Assembly (NCBI RefSeq): GCF_003182135.1
Contig: NZ_QGTL01000001.1
Coordinates: forward strand, 248,001 to 312,000
Length of the DNA: 64,000 nucleotides
Source of the DNA: Nocardia neocaledoniensis
Lineage (GTDB): Bacteria > Actinomycetota > Actinomycetes > Mycobacteriales > Mycobacteriaceae
Reading direction: 5' to 3'
Position numbers and translations under genes: made by a program. This document shows positions 16,148 to 24,817 of the stretch, in pieces. Position 1 is the first letter of the stretch; each line of letters starts with the position of its first letter. A model generated the notes under the pieces. The model was not told the DNA's origin, made no database searches, and was given only the letters and a program-made list of their open reading frames with translations.

Positions 16148-16960
16148 TCAGCTCTGCAGGGCCGCGGCCTGATCGCCCAGTTCGGCCAGGTCGACCTGGC
16201 GGCGGGCGTTGGCGAGCGCGGTGATCACGCACGTGCCGAGCCGCCCGGCCCGGTCGTAGAGCGTGGCGGTGCTGACCGCGACACCCGCCGACGCGACATG
16301 ATCGAGCGCCTGCAGGCCCAGTTCCGCGCCCACGGGCAGGCGCGACAGGGTCAGGGTGACATCGGTGTTGATGTAGCCCACGCCCTCGGAGCCCCAGTGG
16401 CAGACCAGGTTGGTGACGTCACCGATCGCGGCCGCCCGCTGGAACGGCGAGAACGGTTCGCCCGCCACCAGCGGCGGCAGGTTGTGCCAGGCGACCTTGC
16501 GTCCGGCGTTCTGGACGGCCGAGAAATCGGTGGTCCAGTCCTCGTCACCGCACTTGAGCAGCGGCGGGGCGCCCTCGGGGTCGTCCAGCACGCGTTCCGG
16601 GACGGGTAGCGAGAGCATGGGTTCCCAGACCTCGCCGGGCGGGTTGTCCGTGGCGGCCAGATACAGCACCGTCGCCCTGGCCCGCACCTGACCGTGCTGC
16701 ATGATCCAGGAATCGACCACCCGCACCCGATTGCCCGCCCGCACCACCTCGCTGCGCAGTGTGATCGGCTCGTTCAGCACCGGGCGGAACAGGTCGACGG
16801 TGAACCGGGCCGGCACGAATCCCTCTCCGGGACTGTGCTTCTCGGCCTCCTTCGCCAGTAGACCGCACACCCCCACCCCGTTCAGCTGCTTCGACGACCA
16901 CCGGCTGATCGCCAGCTCACTCGCCACATACGAACCGTCGCGTACCGTGAAGAACTCCAC
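16148..16960 (-). CDS. acyl-CoA thioesterase-like (tandem hot-dog) protein
   Basis: A 270-residue protein of the TesB-like acyl-CoA thioesterase family: two hot-dog folds in one chain. The first half begins VEFFTVRDGSYVASELAISR and includes GEGFVPARFTVDLFRPVLN; the second includes GYINTDVTLTLSRLPVGAEL and ASAGVAVSTATLYDRAGRLG, the end of the fold. The likely role is hydrolysis of acyl-CoA in lipid turnover; chain length is unknown. GTG at 16958-16960 follows a GAGAGAGGCGAGC purine-rich stretch; the upstream extension to 17062 is not supported. The upstream ACACGTGT palindrome suggests control by a lipid-responsive TetR protein such as KstR or a FadR-type regulator, but this is speculative. 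Confidence 0.8.
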   Translation of the reverse strand: MEFFTVRDGSYVASELAISRWSSKQLNGVGVCGLLAKEAEKHSPGEGFVPARFTVDLFRPVLNEPITLRSEVVRAGNRVRVVDSWIMQHGQVRARATVLYLAATDNPPGEVWEPMLSLPVPERVLDDPEGAPPLLKCGDEDWTTDFSAVQNAGRKVAWHNLPPLVAGEPFSPFQRAAAIGDVTNLVCHWGSEGVGYINTDVTLTLSRLPVGAELGLQALDHVASAGVAVSTATLYDRAGRLGTCVITALANARRQVDLAELGDQAAALQS

Positions 16961-16989
16961 CGCTCGCCTCTCTCCTCGCGAACGTCGAT

Positions 16990-17003
16990 TAGAACACGTG
17001 TCA
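16990..17003. promoter_or_regulatory. KstR-like palindrome upstream of the thioesterase gene
   Basis: TAGAACACGTGTCA around 16990-17003 contains the perfect palindrome ACACGTGT (16994-17001). It differs at one conserved base from the KstR-type box TnnAACnnGTTnnA. It lies about 30 bp before the thioesterase start. The rest of the gap 16961-17172 shows no gene. Confidence 0.35.
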
Positions 17004-17172
17004 AACAGCACTCGGACAGGCCATACGCCACCACGAACATCGCCGTCCCCGGACCCGACCATCGAGCGGTAACCCCATCAGTGGTGCCCCGAGCCGGAGC
17101 AGGCGCCGAAATCGCAGTCGGGGCAGAAGCCGCACCCGAAGCCGGTGCCGGTGAAGCCCGTGCACGGTCACG

Positions 17173-19467
17173 TCAGCCGATGTCGACCGGATCCATCTGG
17201 ACGCGCAACGGGGCGTCGGAGCGGTGGGAGCTGCGGACGGCGCGGGCGGCGGTGAGCGCGCGGGCGAGCGGGGCGCCCTCGGTGCGGCCGACGCGCAGCA
17301 GCATGCGCTCGACGTCGGCGGGCTCTTCGGCGCCGGAGAACGGTTTGCGCGCGGTCGGGGGCAGCGGGACCGGGCCGAGCACCTCGACGTGCTCGGGAAG
17401 CTGGGCGACGTCGAGCAATTCGGCGATGGAGGCCGCGGTGCCGTCGATGGCGGCCAGCCGGACCGCGGGCGGGAAGCCGACCTCGGCGCGGGCCGCGAGT
17501 TCGGCGGCGGCGTGGTGGACCGGGTCCCAGCGCACCAGGGCCTGCACCGTCGGCAGCGACGGCTCCGCCATCACGATCACCTGGCCGCGCGGCCGGACCA
17601 GCGCCGCCGCGCCCAGCCAGCGCCGCAGGGTGTCCTCGGTGGCGCGCAGGTCGGCGCGGCCGAGGAGGGCCCAGCCGTCGAGCAGCAGCGCCACCCCGTA
17701 CCCGCCCGGCACGAGGGGTTCGGCGCCGACGGTCGCGACCACCACCTGGGCGCCCGGCTCGACCGTGTCGAGCACCTCCCCGCCGCCGGAGCCGCGGATC
17801 GGGACGCCGGGGAAGGCCCGGCCGAGTTCCTCGGCGGTCCGGGCCGCGCCGATGACGGTCGCCCGGAGCGCGCGGGCGCCACACGCCTGGCAGCGGTAGG
17901 CCGCCTCGGTGATGCCGCACCACTTGCACTGCGGGCTCGCCGCCTCCCCGGTGGTCGACTGCGGCAGGGCCAGCGGACCGTGACAGTGCCTGCAGCGCGC
18001 CGGGGTGCGGCACTTCGCGCACGCCAGCGACGGCACGTACCCGCGCCGCGGCACCTGTACGAGCACCGCCGCGTTCTCCCGCAGCGCCGCGCGCGCGGCC
18101 GCGAAGGCGACACCGGGCATCCGCACCGAGCGGGCCAGGGCGTCGCGCTCCAACGCGAAGTCGGTGTCACCGGGGGCGCTGATCCGCGGCATCACCTCGC
18201 GCAGGACCTGCCGCTCGGCGAGAAGATCACGCGCCCATCCGGATTCGACGACGGCCTGGATCTCGGCCGTCCGCGCGAAGCCGGCCGCGACGAAGGCGGC
18301 GCCGGTCTCGTGGGCGCGCAGCATCGCGACCTCGCGGGCGTGCGGATACGGCGCCCTCGGCTCGGCGTAGGTGTCGTCGCCGTCGTCCCAGAGGGCGATC
18401 AAGCCGAGGTCACGCACGGGCGCGAACACCGCGGCCCGCGTACCGACCACGATCCGCGCCTGCCCACGCAACACCGACAGCCATCGCCGATACCGCGCCG
18501 CGGGCCCCAACCCCGCCGACAGCCCGACCGCCGAATCCCCCACCAGCCGAACACATTCGGCGAGCAACCGGTCCAGGTCCCGTTGGTCCGGCACCATGAG
18601 CACCACGCCGCGCCCACCTGCGGCCACCGTCGCCGCCAGCTCGGCCAGCCGCGCCGCCCAGTCCTCCCCCGGCAGCGCCTGCCAGGCCGCCCGCGGCCCC
18701 CGCCCGTCCCGCAACGCCGCGACGAACGCCCCACCGTGCACATACCGCCCCCACGCCGACGTATCGACCTCCGCCGCGCCGCCACTTTTTCCCGCCGCCC
18801 CAGCGGCGGCACCGCCCACCGCGGCCACGCCGGCCACCACCGGCCCTGCCGCGACATCACCCGCTGCCGATTGCGCCGCCGCGCGGCCGGCCACCGATTC
18901 CTCAGCGGCAGACTGTCCTGGCGCGATGGTCGACTCACCCTCCCGGGATTCGTCGCCATCTCCCGCCGCGTCGCCTTCGGCCGCCCTCGCGCTGTCGGCC
19001 GGGTGCGCACTCGGCGCTTCATCGGGTCCGGGCTCCTGCTCCGCTGACACGGCGGATTTCGTTGCCGCGGAACGGGATCGGCGGGGCGTGGCCGGGCCGT
19101 TCTCGGTGCGGGCGTGGCGCGGCGGGATGGCCAGGCGGAGGACGTCGGCGCGGGTGCCCGCGTAGCGAGCCGCGACGGTGGTCGCCAGGCGCAGGATCTC
19201 GGGGGTCAGCACGCGCTCGGCGGAGACGACCCGTTCCAGCGTCATCATCTTGCCGGTGTGGTCGGTACGCGGGAGCCGTTCGAGCAGGTAGCCGTCGACG
19301 AGGCGGCCAGCGAAACGGACGCGGACCCGCACGCCGGGCTGCGCGATCTCGTCGAGTTCGGGCGGGACGAGATAGTCGAAATCGCGGTCGAGGTGCGCAG
19401 GCGACAGCAGCGGGAGCACCCGAGCGATCGGGTGTCCCGCTGCTGTCTGTGTCTCGTCCGCTGCCAC
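17173..19467 (-). CDS. priA: primosomal protein N' PriA, ATPase-degenerate actinobacterial form
   Basis: A 764-residue PriA, the factor that reloads the replisome at stalled forks. The N-terminal DNA-binding domain (VLPLLSPAHLDRDFDYLVPP and RVRVRFAGRLVDGYLLE) is intact. The zinc modules are present (CAKC, CRHC, CKWC, CQAC, about residues 470-530). The helicase core lacks a GxGKT Walker A, and motif II reads LIALWDDGDD instead of DEEH. Such loss of ATPase residues is typical of actinobacterial PriA, which are thought to act without helicase activity. An extra Ala/Glu/Gly-rich linker of about 120 residues sits between the DNA-binding and helicase parts. It lies just downstream of metK on the same strand. 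Confidence 0.93.
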   Translation of the reverse strand: MAADETQTAAGHPIARVLPLLSPAHLDRDFDYLVPPELDEIAQPGVRVRVRFAGRLVDGYLLERLPRTDHTGKMMTLERVVSAERVLTPEILRLATTVAARYAGTRADVLRLAIPPRHARTENGPATPRRSRSAATKSAVSAEQEPGPDEAPSAHPADSARAAEGDAAGDGDESREGESTIAPGQSAAEESVAGRAAAQSAAGDVAAGPVVAGVAAVGGAAAGAAGKSGGAAEVDTSAWGRYVHGGAFVAALRDGRGPRAAWQALPGEDWAARLAELAATVAAGGRGVVLMVPDQRDLDRLLAECVRLVGDSAVGLSAGLGPAARYRRWLSVLRGQARIVVGTRAAVFAPVRDLGLIALWDDGDDTYAEPRAPYPHAREVAMLRAHETGAAFVAAGFARTAEIQAVVESGWARDLLAERQVLREVMPRISAPGDTDFALERDALARSVRMPGVAFAAARAALRENAAVLVQVPRRGYVPSLACAKCRTPARCRHCHGPLALPQSTTGEAASPQCKWCGITEAAYRCQACGARALRATVIGAARTAEELGRAFPGVPIRGSGGGEVLDTVEPGAQVVVATVGAEPLVPGGYGVALLLDGWALLGRADLRATEDTLRRWLGAAALVRPRGQVIVMAEPSLPTVQALVRWDPVHHAAAELAARAEVGFPPAVRLAAIDGTAASIAELLDVAQLPEHVEVLGPVPLPPTARKPFSGAEEPADVERMLLRVGRTEGAPLARALTAARAVRSSHRSDAPLRVQMDPVDIG

Positions 19468-19481
19468 GCGGGCCGTGGGAA

Positions 19482-20693
19482 CTACAGGCCGACGGCCGCG
19501 CGCAGCTTGTCGGCGCGGTCCGTGTGCTCCCAGGGCAGGTCGACATCGGTGCGGCCGAAGTGGCCGTAGGCCGCGGTCGGCGCGTAGATCGGGCGCAGCA
19601 GGTCCAGGTCGCGGATGATCGCGCCCGGACGCAGGTCGAAGACCTCGGAGATGGCGGTGGAGATACGGGCCGGGTCGACCTTCTCGGTGCCGAACGTCTC
19701 GACGAACAGGCCGACCGGCGCCGCCTTGCCGATCGCGTACGCGACCTGCACCTCGACGCGCTCCGCCAGGCCCGCGGCCACGACGTTCTTGGCGACCCAG
19801 CGCATGGCGTAGGCGGCCGAGCGGTCCACCTTCGACGGGTCCTTGCCGGAGAACGCGCCGCCGCCGTGGCGGGCCATGCCGCCGTAGGTGTCGACGATGA
19901 TCTTGCGGCCGGTCAGGCCCGCGTCGCCCATCGGGCCGCCGAGCACGAACTTGCCGGTCGGGTTCACGAGCAGGCGGATGTCGGAGGTGTCCAGCGACGG
20001 CAGCTCCAGGTCACCGATGACGGCGTCGACGACCTTCGCGCGGATGTCGGGCGCGAGCAGGTTGTCCAGGTCGATGTCGGCGGCGTGCTGGGTGGAGATG
20101 ACGACCGTGTCCAGGCGGACCGGCTTGTCACCGTCGTACTCGATGGTGACCTGGGTCTTGCCGTCGGGCCGCAGGTACGGCAGCACGCCGGACTTGCGCA
20201 CCTCGGTGAGCTTGCGCGAGAGCCGGTGCGCAAGCGCGATCGGCAGCGGCATCAGCTCCGGGGTGTCGGTGGTCGCGTATCCGAACATCAGGCCCTGGTC
20301 ACCGGCGCCCTGACGCTCGATCTCGTCGTCGGAGCCGCCGACGCGAGCCTCGTGCGAGGTGTCGACGCCCTGGGCGATATCGGGCGACTGGGCACCGATC
20401 GCGATGTTGACACCGCAGGAGTTGCCGTCGAATCCCTTTGCGGAGGAGTCGTATCCGATCTCGAGAACCTTTTCCCGCACGATCCGCGGGATGTCGGCGT
20501 AGGCCGAGGTGGTGACCTCGCCCGCCACGTGGACCTGACCCGTGGTCACCAGGGTTTCCACCGCGACCCGGCTGCCCGGATCCTCCGCGAGCAAGGCGTC
20601 GAGGATGGAATCGCTGATCGCGTCACAGATCTTGTCCGGATGACCTTCGGTTACGGACTCACTGGTGAATAGCCGACTACCTGTCGTACGCAC
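19482..20693 (-). CDS. metK: S-adenosylmethionine synthetase
   Basis: Makes S-adenosylmethionine from methionine and ATP. The 403 residues match the family length exactly. Motifs are [20 protein letters not shown] at the N-terminus (ATP and metal binding), the substrate loop [20 protein letters not shown], and the phosphate-binding [19 protein letters not shown] near residue 265. It starts at GTG 20691-20693. It lies 14 bases upstream of priA and 233 bases downstream of coaBC, so it probably has its own promoter in that gap. I found no SAM riboswitch that I could draw with confidence. Confidence 0.98.
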   Translation of the reverse strand: MRTTGSRLFTSESVTEGHPDKICDAISDSILDALLAEDPGSRVAVETLVTTGQVHVAGEVTTSAYADIPRIVREKVLEIGYDSSAKGFDGNSCGVNIAIGAQSPDIAQGVDTSHEARVGGSDDEIERQGAGDQGLMFGYATTDTPELMPLPIALAHRLSRKLTEVRKSGVLPYLRPDGKTQVTIEYDGDKPVRLDTVVISTQHAADIDLDNLLAPDIRAKVVDAVIGDLELPSLDTSDIRLLVNPTGKFVLGGPMGDAGLTGRKIIVDTYGGMARHGGGAFSGKDPSKVDRSAAYAMRWVAKNVVAAGLAERVEVQVAYAIGKAAPVGLFVETFGTEKVDPARISTAISEVFDLRPGAIIRDLDLLRPIYAPTAAYGHFGRTDVDLPWEHTDRADKLRAAVGL

Positions 20694-20884
20694 AGTTATT
20701 CCCTCTCCCTCAACGGGTTACTCGTATCGGCTTGTGACGGTAACTCTCGGGTGCTACCGCACAACCCTTGTATCCAGACTATTCCAAACCACCGACGAGG
20801 TGGCGGAGTGCACACAGACTGACCCGGACTGTTCACCGAACCGGCGAACCCGCCCACCGATCTCGTCCGTTCGCACTAGACTGC

Positions 20885-20902
20885 GCGGCAAATCGTTGCC
20901 GC
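20885..20902 (-). terminator. hairpin downstream of coaBC
   Basis: GCGGCAA (20885-20891) and TTGCCGC (20896-20902) form a 7-bp stem with an ATCG loop, 25 bases after the coaBC stop on the minus strand. The rest of the 233-bp gap 20694-20926 must hold the metK promoter and leader; a weak CGGTA/TACCG hairpin is present near 20737-20760, and no coding frame is evident. Confidence 0.4.
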
Positions 20903-20926
20903 ACAACAATTCTCGTGCGTGATCGG

Positions 20927-22144
20927 TCAGCGCAACAGCGGAACGAGCGCGTCGAGCACCCGGCTGGCCAGCAGCGCCTTGGACCCGTGGTCGAGGGCCT
21001 GTTCGGTGCCGTCGGCGCCGAGCAGCCAGCCGTCGTTGGTGTCCACCTCGAAGGCCTTGCCCTCCCCGACCGCGTTGACCACGAGCAGGTCGCAGCCCTT
21101 GCGGGCCAGCTTGGCGCGGGCGTGGGTGAGCACGTCGCCGTTCTCGTCCCCGGTCTCGGCCGCGAAGCCGACGATCGCGGTACCGGCGAGCCTGCCGTCG
21201 GTGCGGGCGTCGACCAGGCCGGCGAGGATGTCCTCGTTCTTGGTCAACGGGATCACGTCGGGCTCGTCCACGCCCTTCTTGATCTTCGCCGCGGCGACGT
21301 GGGTGGGCCGGAAATCGGCCACCGCCGCCGCCATGATCACCGCGTCGGCGCCGAGCGCGTGCTTGTCGACCGCGGTCTTGAGCTGGTCGGCGGTGGTGAT
21401 GTGGACGAGTTCGACGGCCGCGGGGGGCGCGAGTTCGATGGTGTTGCCCGCGATGAGGGTCACCTGGGCGCCGCGCTGAGCGGCGACCCTGGCCAGGGCG
21501 TAGCCCTGCTTGCCGGAGCTGCGATTGCCGAGGAAACGCACCGGGTCGAGGGGCTCCCTGGTACCGCCCGCGGTGATCACCAGGCGGCGGCCGGTCAGAT
21601 CGCGGGGCAGCGCGTCGGCGCGCTCGAGCAGCAGCGAGGCCAGTCCGAAGATCTCCTCCGGCTCGGGCAGGCGGCCCGGGCCGGTGTCGGTGCCGGTGAG
21701 GCGGCCCGACGCGGGCTCCATGACATTGGCACCGTGCGCGCGCAGCGTCGCGACATTGGCCACCGTCGCCGGATGCTCCCACATCTCGGTGTGCATCGCG
21801 GGCGCGAACAGCACCGGACATCGGGCCGTCAGCAGGGTGGCGGTGAGCAGATCGTCGGCGCGTCCCTGTGCGGCGCGCGCCATCAGATCCGCGGTGGCGG
21901 GGGCGATGACGACGAGATCGGCCTCCTGGCCGATCCGGACATGCGGCACCTCGGGCACGTCGGCGAACACACCGGTGTTGACCGGATGTCCCGACAGCGC
22001 CTCGAAGGTCGCCTTACCGACGAACTGCAGAGCCGACTCGGTGGGAATCACCCGCACCTGATGGCCGGTCTCGGTGAACCGGCGAACGAGGGCACACGCC
22101 TTGTAGGCGGCGATGCCCCCGCCGACCCCGACGACGATCCGCAT
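20927..22144 (-). CDS. coaBC: bifunctional phosphopantothenoylcysteine decarboxylase / phosphopantothenate-cysteine ligase
   Basis: Carries out the two middle steps of coenzyme A synthesis. The 405-residue protein begins MRIVVGVGGGIAAYKACALV, the FMN-binding flavoprotein start of the CoaC domain. The active-site segment FAPAMHTEMWEHPA is near residue 105, and the lid region reads GRLTGTDTGPGRLPEPEE. The CoaB domain starts near residue 185 with RRLVITAGGTREPLDPVRFL and has NRSSGKQGYALA and KIKKG. I chose the ATG at 22142-22144; the upstream extension to 22216 overlaps rpoZ and is not supported. Position between rpoZ and metK is the standard mycobacterial order. Confidence 0.96.
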   Translation of the reverse strand: MRIVVGVGGGIAAYKACALVRRFTETGHQVRVIPTESALQFVGKATFEALSGHPVNTGVFADVPEVPHVRIGQEADLVVIAPATADLMARAAQGRADDLLTATLLTARCPVLFAPAMHTEMWEHPATVANVATLRAHGANVMEPASGRLTGTDTGPGRLPEPEEIFGLASLLLERADALPRDLTGRRLVITAGGTREPLDPVRFLGNRSSGKQGYALARVAAQRGAQVTLIAGNTIELAPPAAVELVHITTADQLKTAVDKHALGADAVIMAAAVADFRPTHVAAAKIKKGVDEPDVIPLTKNEDILAGLVDARTDGRLAGTAIVGFAAETGDENGDVLTHARAKLARKGCDLLVVNAVGEGKAFEVDTNDGWLLGADGTEQALDHGSKALLASRVLDALVPLLR

Positions 22145-22172
22145 GGTCTCTACGCCTCCGGAAAAGAGATTG

Positions 22173-22451
22173 TCACTCGCCCTCGGTGTGTTCGAGCAGG
22201 TCGGAGTGGATTTCACGCATGGCGACCGACAGCGGCTTCTCCTGCAGGCCGGGCTCGACGAGCGGGCCGACGTACTCCAGGATGCCGTCGCCGAGCTGGT
22301 TGTAGTAGTCGTTGATCTGACGCGCGCGCTTGGCCGCGTAGATCACCAGGGCGTACTTGGACGACGTGCGCTCGAGCAGCTCGTCGATCGGCGGGTTGGT
22401 CAGGCCGATCGGGGTGTCGTACGCGGGCGCGGCTGCGATGTCCGTACTCAC
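22173..22451 (-). CDS. rpoZ: RNA polymerase omega subunit
   Basis: A 92-residue omega subunit that helps assemble beta' into RNA polymerase. The omega signature is clear: [20 protein letters not shown], then [18 protein letters not shown], the part that clamps the beta' C-terminus. The GTG at 22449-22451 follows AGGAG at 9 bases. It lies between gmk and coaBC as in mycobacteria. The C-terminus (LLEHTEGE) is a short acidic tail. Confidence 0.97.
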   Translation of the reverse strand: MSTDIAAAPAYDTPIGLTNPPIDELLERTSSKYALVIYAAKRARQINDYYNQLGDGILEYVGPLVEPGLQEKPLSVAMREIHSDLLEHTEGE

Positions 22452-22479
22452 TAGGGGAGGCTCCTGCGGGGTTAGTGGG

Positions 22480-23064
22480 TCAAGAACTCGAATTTGTGCT
22501 AACGAACAACGATACCAACTGCTCGCAGGCGGTCGTCACCTCGCTGTTCACGATGACCGTGTCGAACTCGTCACAGGCCGCCAATTCGACCCGGGCGGTC
22601 TCGAGTCGGCGCTCGATCACCTCGGGCGTCTCGGTGCCGCGCGAACGCAGGCGCGAGACCAGTTCCTCCCAGCTCGGCGGCGCGAGGAACACCAGCAGTG
22701 CCTCCGGCATCGCCTGCCGGACCGAGCGCGCGCCGGCCAGATCGACCTCGAGCAACACATGGTGTCCGGCCGCCAGTGCTTCCCGCACCGGGGCCGCGGG
22801 GGTGCCAGAGCGCTGCAGCCCCCCATGGATGTCCGCCCATTCGAGCAGTTCGTCCGCCGCGATCATGGCGTCGAAGTCGGCTCGGGAAACGAAACGGTAG
22901 TCACGGCCGTCGACTTCCCCGGGCCGAGGGGCCCGGGTCGTCGCGGACACGCTGAAAACCAGTTCGGGCAGGCGTTCCCGCACGCACCGCACGACCGTGG
23001 ACTTACCCACGGCCGAGGGGCCGACCAGTACAACCAGCCGACCCTTCCGCGTGTGTTCGACCAC
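22480..23064 (-). CDS. gmk: guanylate kinase
   Basis: Phosphorylates GMP to GDP. The 194-residue protein has the P-loop [16 protein letters not shown] near residue 10, the GMP-binding segment [20 protein letters not shown], and [21 protein letters not shown]. The lid region with catalytic arginines is [23 protein letters not shown] at 23062-23064 is the start; it is only five bases after the mihF stop, so the two are co-transcribed. Confidence 0.97.
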   Translation of the reverse strand: MVEHTRKGRLVVLVGPSAVGKSTVVRCVRERLPELVFSVSATTRAPRPGEVDGRDYRFVSRADFDAMIAADELLEWADIHGGLQRSGTPAAPVREALAAGHHVLLEVDLAGARSVRQAMPEALLVFLAPPSWEELVSRLRSRGTETPEVIERRLETARVELAACDEFDTVIVNSEVTTACEQLVSLFVSTNSSS

Positions 23065-23069
23065 CTGAA

Positions 23070-23390
23070 TCAGGCGTCGAAGTCGAAGCGAGCCAGCAGC
23101 GCCTTGCGCTGACGGTCGCCCAGGCCACGGAGCCGCCGGGTGGGGGCGATCTCCAGCTCGGTCATGATCTCGGCAGCCTTGACCTTGCCCACCTTCGGCA
23201 GAGCCTCGAGCAGCGCCGACACCTTCATCTTGCCGAGAATCTCGTCGGACTCGGCGTCGGTGAGGACCTGCTTCAGGTTGGTGCCACCACGCTTCAGGCG
23301 CTCCTTGAGCTCTGCCCGAGCGCGGCGAGCGGCAGCCGCCTTCTCCAGAGCAGCGGCGCGCTGCTCGTCAGTCAGCTGGGGAAGGGCCAC
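23070..23390 (-). CDS. mihF: mycobacterial-type integration host factor mIHF
   Basis: A 106-residue nucleoid-associated protein specific to actinobacteria that bends DNA and supports phage integration and global expression control. I chose the GTG at 23388-23390, which gives [20 protein letters not shown] after the start and has a strong GGAGG five bases upstream; the ATG at 23412-23414 would add eight residues and has no such site. The protein has the basic helix [20 protein letters not shown] and the helix-two-turn-helix core [20 protein letters not shown], then the C-terminal [15 protein letters not shown]. It sits directly upstream of gmk. Confidence 0.95.
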   Translation of the reverse strand: MALPQLTDEQRAAALEKAAAARRARAELKERLKRGGTNLKQVLTDAESDEILGKMKVSALLEALPKVGKVKAAEIMTELEIAPTRRLRGLGDRQRKALLARFDFDA

Positions 23391-23738
23391 GGGTTCCTCC
23401 GTCTCATCGTTCATTGCTAGATCTACCGCCGGTTACCCGGACGGTCTGTGCGACCGTACCCACGGTGCGCGCCGATTGCGAACCCGACCCCCAGGTCAGG
23501 GCACGAATACGCATGCCGTATGGGGCGCGCGGGCCCGATGCGGTGACCACCGATTCCTCCGCACCGATCGTACCGCCGAATCCGAAAAATACATCTCCAC
23601 CTGCGGTTTTACCGATATGGGCGATGTTAGCCATCGGATAGCGCGAGCGGTCCCCACCGGCCCCGCAAACCGGGCGCGTCGCGACCAGGGGGTTTCCTGA
23701 ATTTCCCCGCGTGTCGCGCGAATTCGTACCGCGTGTCG
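23391..23738. other. 348-bp intergenic region upstream of mihF
   Basis: No convincing gene. An open minus-strand frame (23404-23742) has no ribosome site and no recognisable motif. A TAGATCTA palindrome just before the mihF ATG-side could be a -10 region, and the region is less GC-rich near 23580-23640. It presumably holds the mihF promoter. Confidence 0.5.
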
Positions 23739-24329
23739 TCACGATCGGGAACGAAACCGGTCCAGAACCGCGCCGGTGGCGGTCGCGGTGACCTCGTCGA
23801 TCCAGTCCGGAATCGGCGCCGCGCGGGCGATGTAATCACGCACGAGGCCGTACGGGATGGCCTTCACCGCGACCTCGGCGACGGCCGTCGCATGCTCGTC
23901 GGCGGCGCCGAATTCGGTCACCACCGCCGCCAGCAGCGCGGCGTTCATGGCGTCGTTGACGGTGGCGATCGCGGACCGCAGGTCATCGGGCCCGACCTCG
24001 AGGAGTTCCTCGCGGTGGAACATCTTCATCGCCCTGGCCTCGGTCGGGTGGTCGCGGCAGTAGCGCGGTAGATAGGTCGCCGCGGCCAGCAGCGGCGACG
24101 GCCCCGCCAGCGCGTCGAGCAGACCCACGTGGAAGCGCTGGATCGAGCGCAGCCACAGCCGCGCGAGGAGTTCGTCACGTGAGGCGAAACGCACATAGAT
24201 CGACCCCGTGTGCACGCCGGCGGCCTTGCCGATGGCGGTGATCGCGGGCCGGGTGATCGCCGGATCGGCGAGGAGATCGCGCGCCGCGTCGAGCACCTGG
24301 TCGTCGGTGAAGAGACGGGGTCTTGCCAC
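23739..24329 (-). CDS. TetR/AcrR-family regulator
   Basis: A 196-residue TetR protein beginning MARPRLFTDDQVLDAARDLL. Its HTH reads ITAIGKAAGVHTGSIYVRFA with SRDELLARLWLRSI. The C-terminal domain is a TetR ligand-binding fold with no close signature I recognise. The GTG at 24327-24329 is 24 bases from the divergent small membrane-protein gene. The TGAAT/ATTCA inverted repeat there would let it block both genes. In other genomes pyrF is usually followed directly by mihF, so this pair looks like an insertion into the housekeeping order. Confidence 0.9.
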   Translation of the reverse strand: MARPRLFTDDQVLDAARDLLADPAITRPAITAIGKAAGVHTGSIYVRFASRDELLARLWLRSIQRFHVGLLDALAGPSPLLAAATYLPRYCRDHPTEARAMKMFHREELLEVGPDDLRSAIATVNDAMNAALLAAVVTEFGAADEHATAVAEVAVKAIPYGLVRDYIARAAPIPDWIDEVTATATGAVLDRFRSRS

Positions 24330-24353
24330 CGGGTCAGCCTAGTGGCACAGTTT

Positions 24354-24713
24354 ATGAATATGAATTCAAGAACTAGATTCCCCCTCGCCGGGGCCGCGGT
24401 CGTGTTCATCGCCGGGGTCCACACCGTCCTGGGTATCGCTGATTGGGTGCGCGGCGGCCAGGACTCCGAACTGTCGTTCTGGTTCACCCTGTTCGGGGTG
24501 ATCGGGGTGGGTCTCGGGCTCGCCATGATCGAACTGGAACGGGCGCGGGGCTTCGTCCCGCTCCCAGTACTGGCCGCCCTGGCCGTCACCACCGGCGCCG
24601 GCTTGGCCTACATGCCGGTGTCGGGGTTCCTCACCCTCCTTGTGCCGCTCGGCGTCGGCGCGCTGGGCTGGTGGCGGGCGCGGGCCGGCGTGCCCGAGCC
24701 CAGGGGTGCCTGA
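24354..24713 (+). CDS. small four-helix membrane protein (DUF6463-like)
   Basis: A 119-residue integral membrane protein with about four hydrophobic helices, beginning MNMNSRTRFPLAGAAVVFIA with GVHTVLGIADWVRGGQDSEL; the pattern HxxxG..W..G is like DUF6463 proteins of unknown function. The ATG at 24354 has no ribosome site and lies a short way after a possible TAGTGG -10, so the message may be leaderless. A second ATG lies at 24360. An operator palindrome (24355-24368) overlaps the start, and a terminator follows the stop. It is divergent from the TetR gene and likely its target. Confidence 0.7.
   Translation: MNMNSRTRFPLAGAAVVFIAGVHTVLGIADWVRGGQDSELSFWFTLFGVIGVGLGLAMIELERARGFVPLPVLAALAVTTGAGLAYMPVSGFLTLLVPLGVGALGWWRARAGVPEPRGA
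24355..24368. promoter_or_regulatory. operator-like inverted repeat at the start of the small membrane gene
   Basis: TGAATATGAATTCA has perfect TGAAT/ATTCA arms around ATGA. It covers the first codons of the plus-strand gene and is 26 bp from the TetR start, so bound protein would block transcription both ways. Confidence 0.5.
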
Positions 24714-24769
24714 GCGCGGCGCGCGCTCGGCGGCTTCGCGACACGGCGCGGTCGGGTCAGGGCACGACG

Positions 24770-24806
24770 ACGGAGCCGCCGGTGTTCGTGGCACCGGCGG
24801 CTCCGT
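24770..24806. terminator. 15-bp hairpin terminator between the convergent membrane gene and pyrF
   Basis: ACGGAGCCGCCGGTG (24770-24784) and CACCGGCGGCTCCGT (24792-24806) are perfect complements around a 7-base loop. It lies between genes that converge and can serve both. Confidence 0.8.
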
Positions 24807-24817
24807 GGCTCGTGGTA

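Noticed and set aside
17080..17172. A Cys-rich minus-strand reading frame (TGFGCGFCPDCDFGACSGS) downstream of priA.
   Set aside because: It looks protein-like, but a TGA lies just before it and there is no ATG, GTG or TTG inside. I cannot support a start.
20694..20926. Possible SAM riboswitch ahead of metK.
   Set aside because: Only weak hairpins are seen; no fold of a known SAM riboswitch class could be drawn. Infernal/Rfam would settle it.
23404..23742. 112-residue minus-strand open frame upstream of mihF.
   Set aside because: No ribosome site, no motif, codon use unlike the neighbours, and it overlaps the mihF leader. Treated as non-coding.
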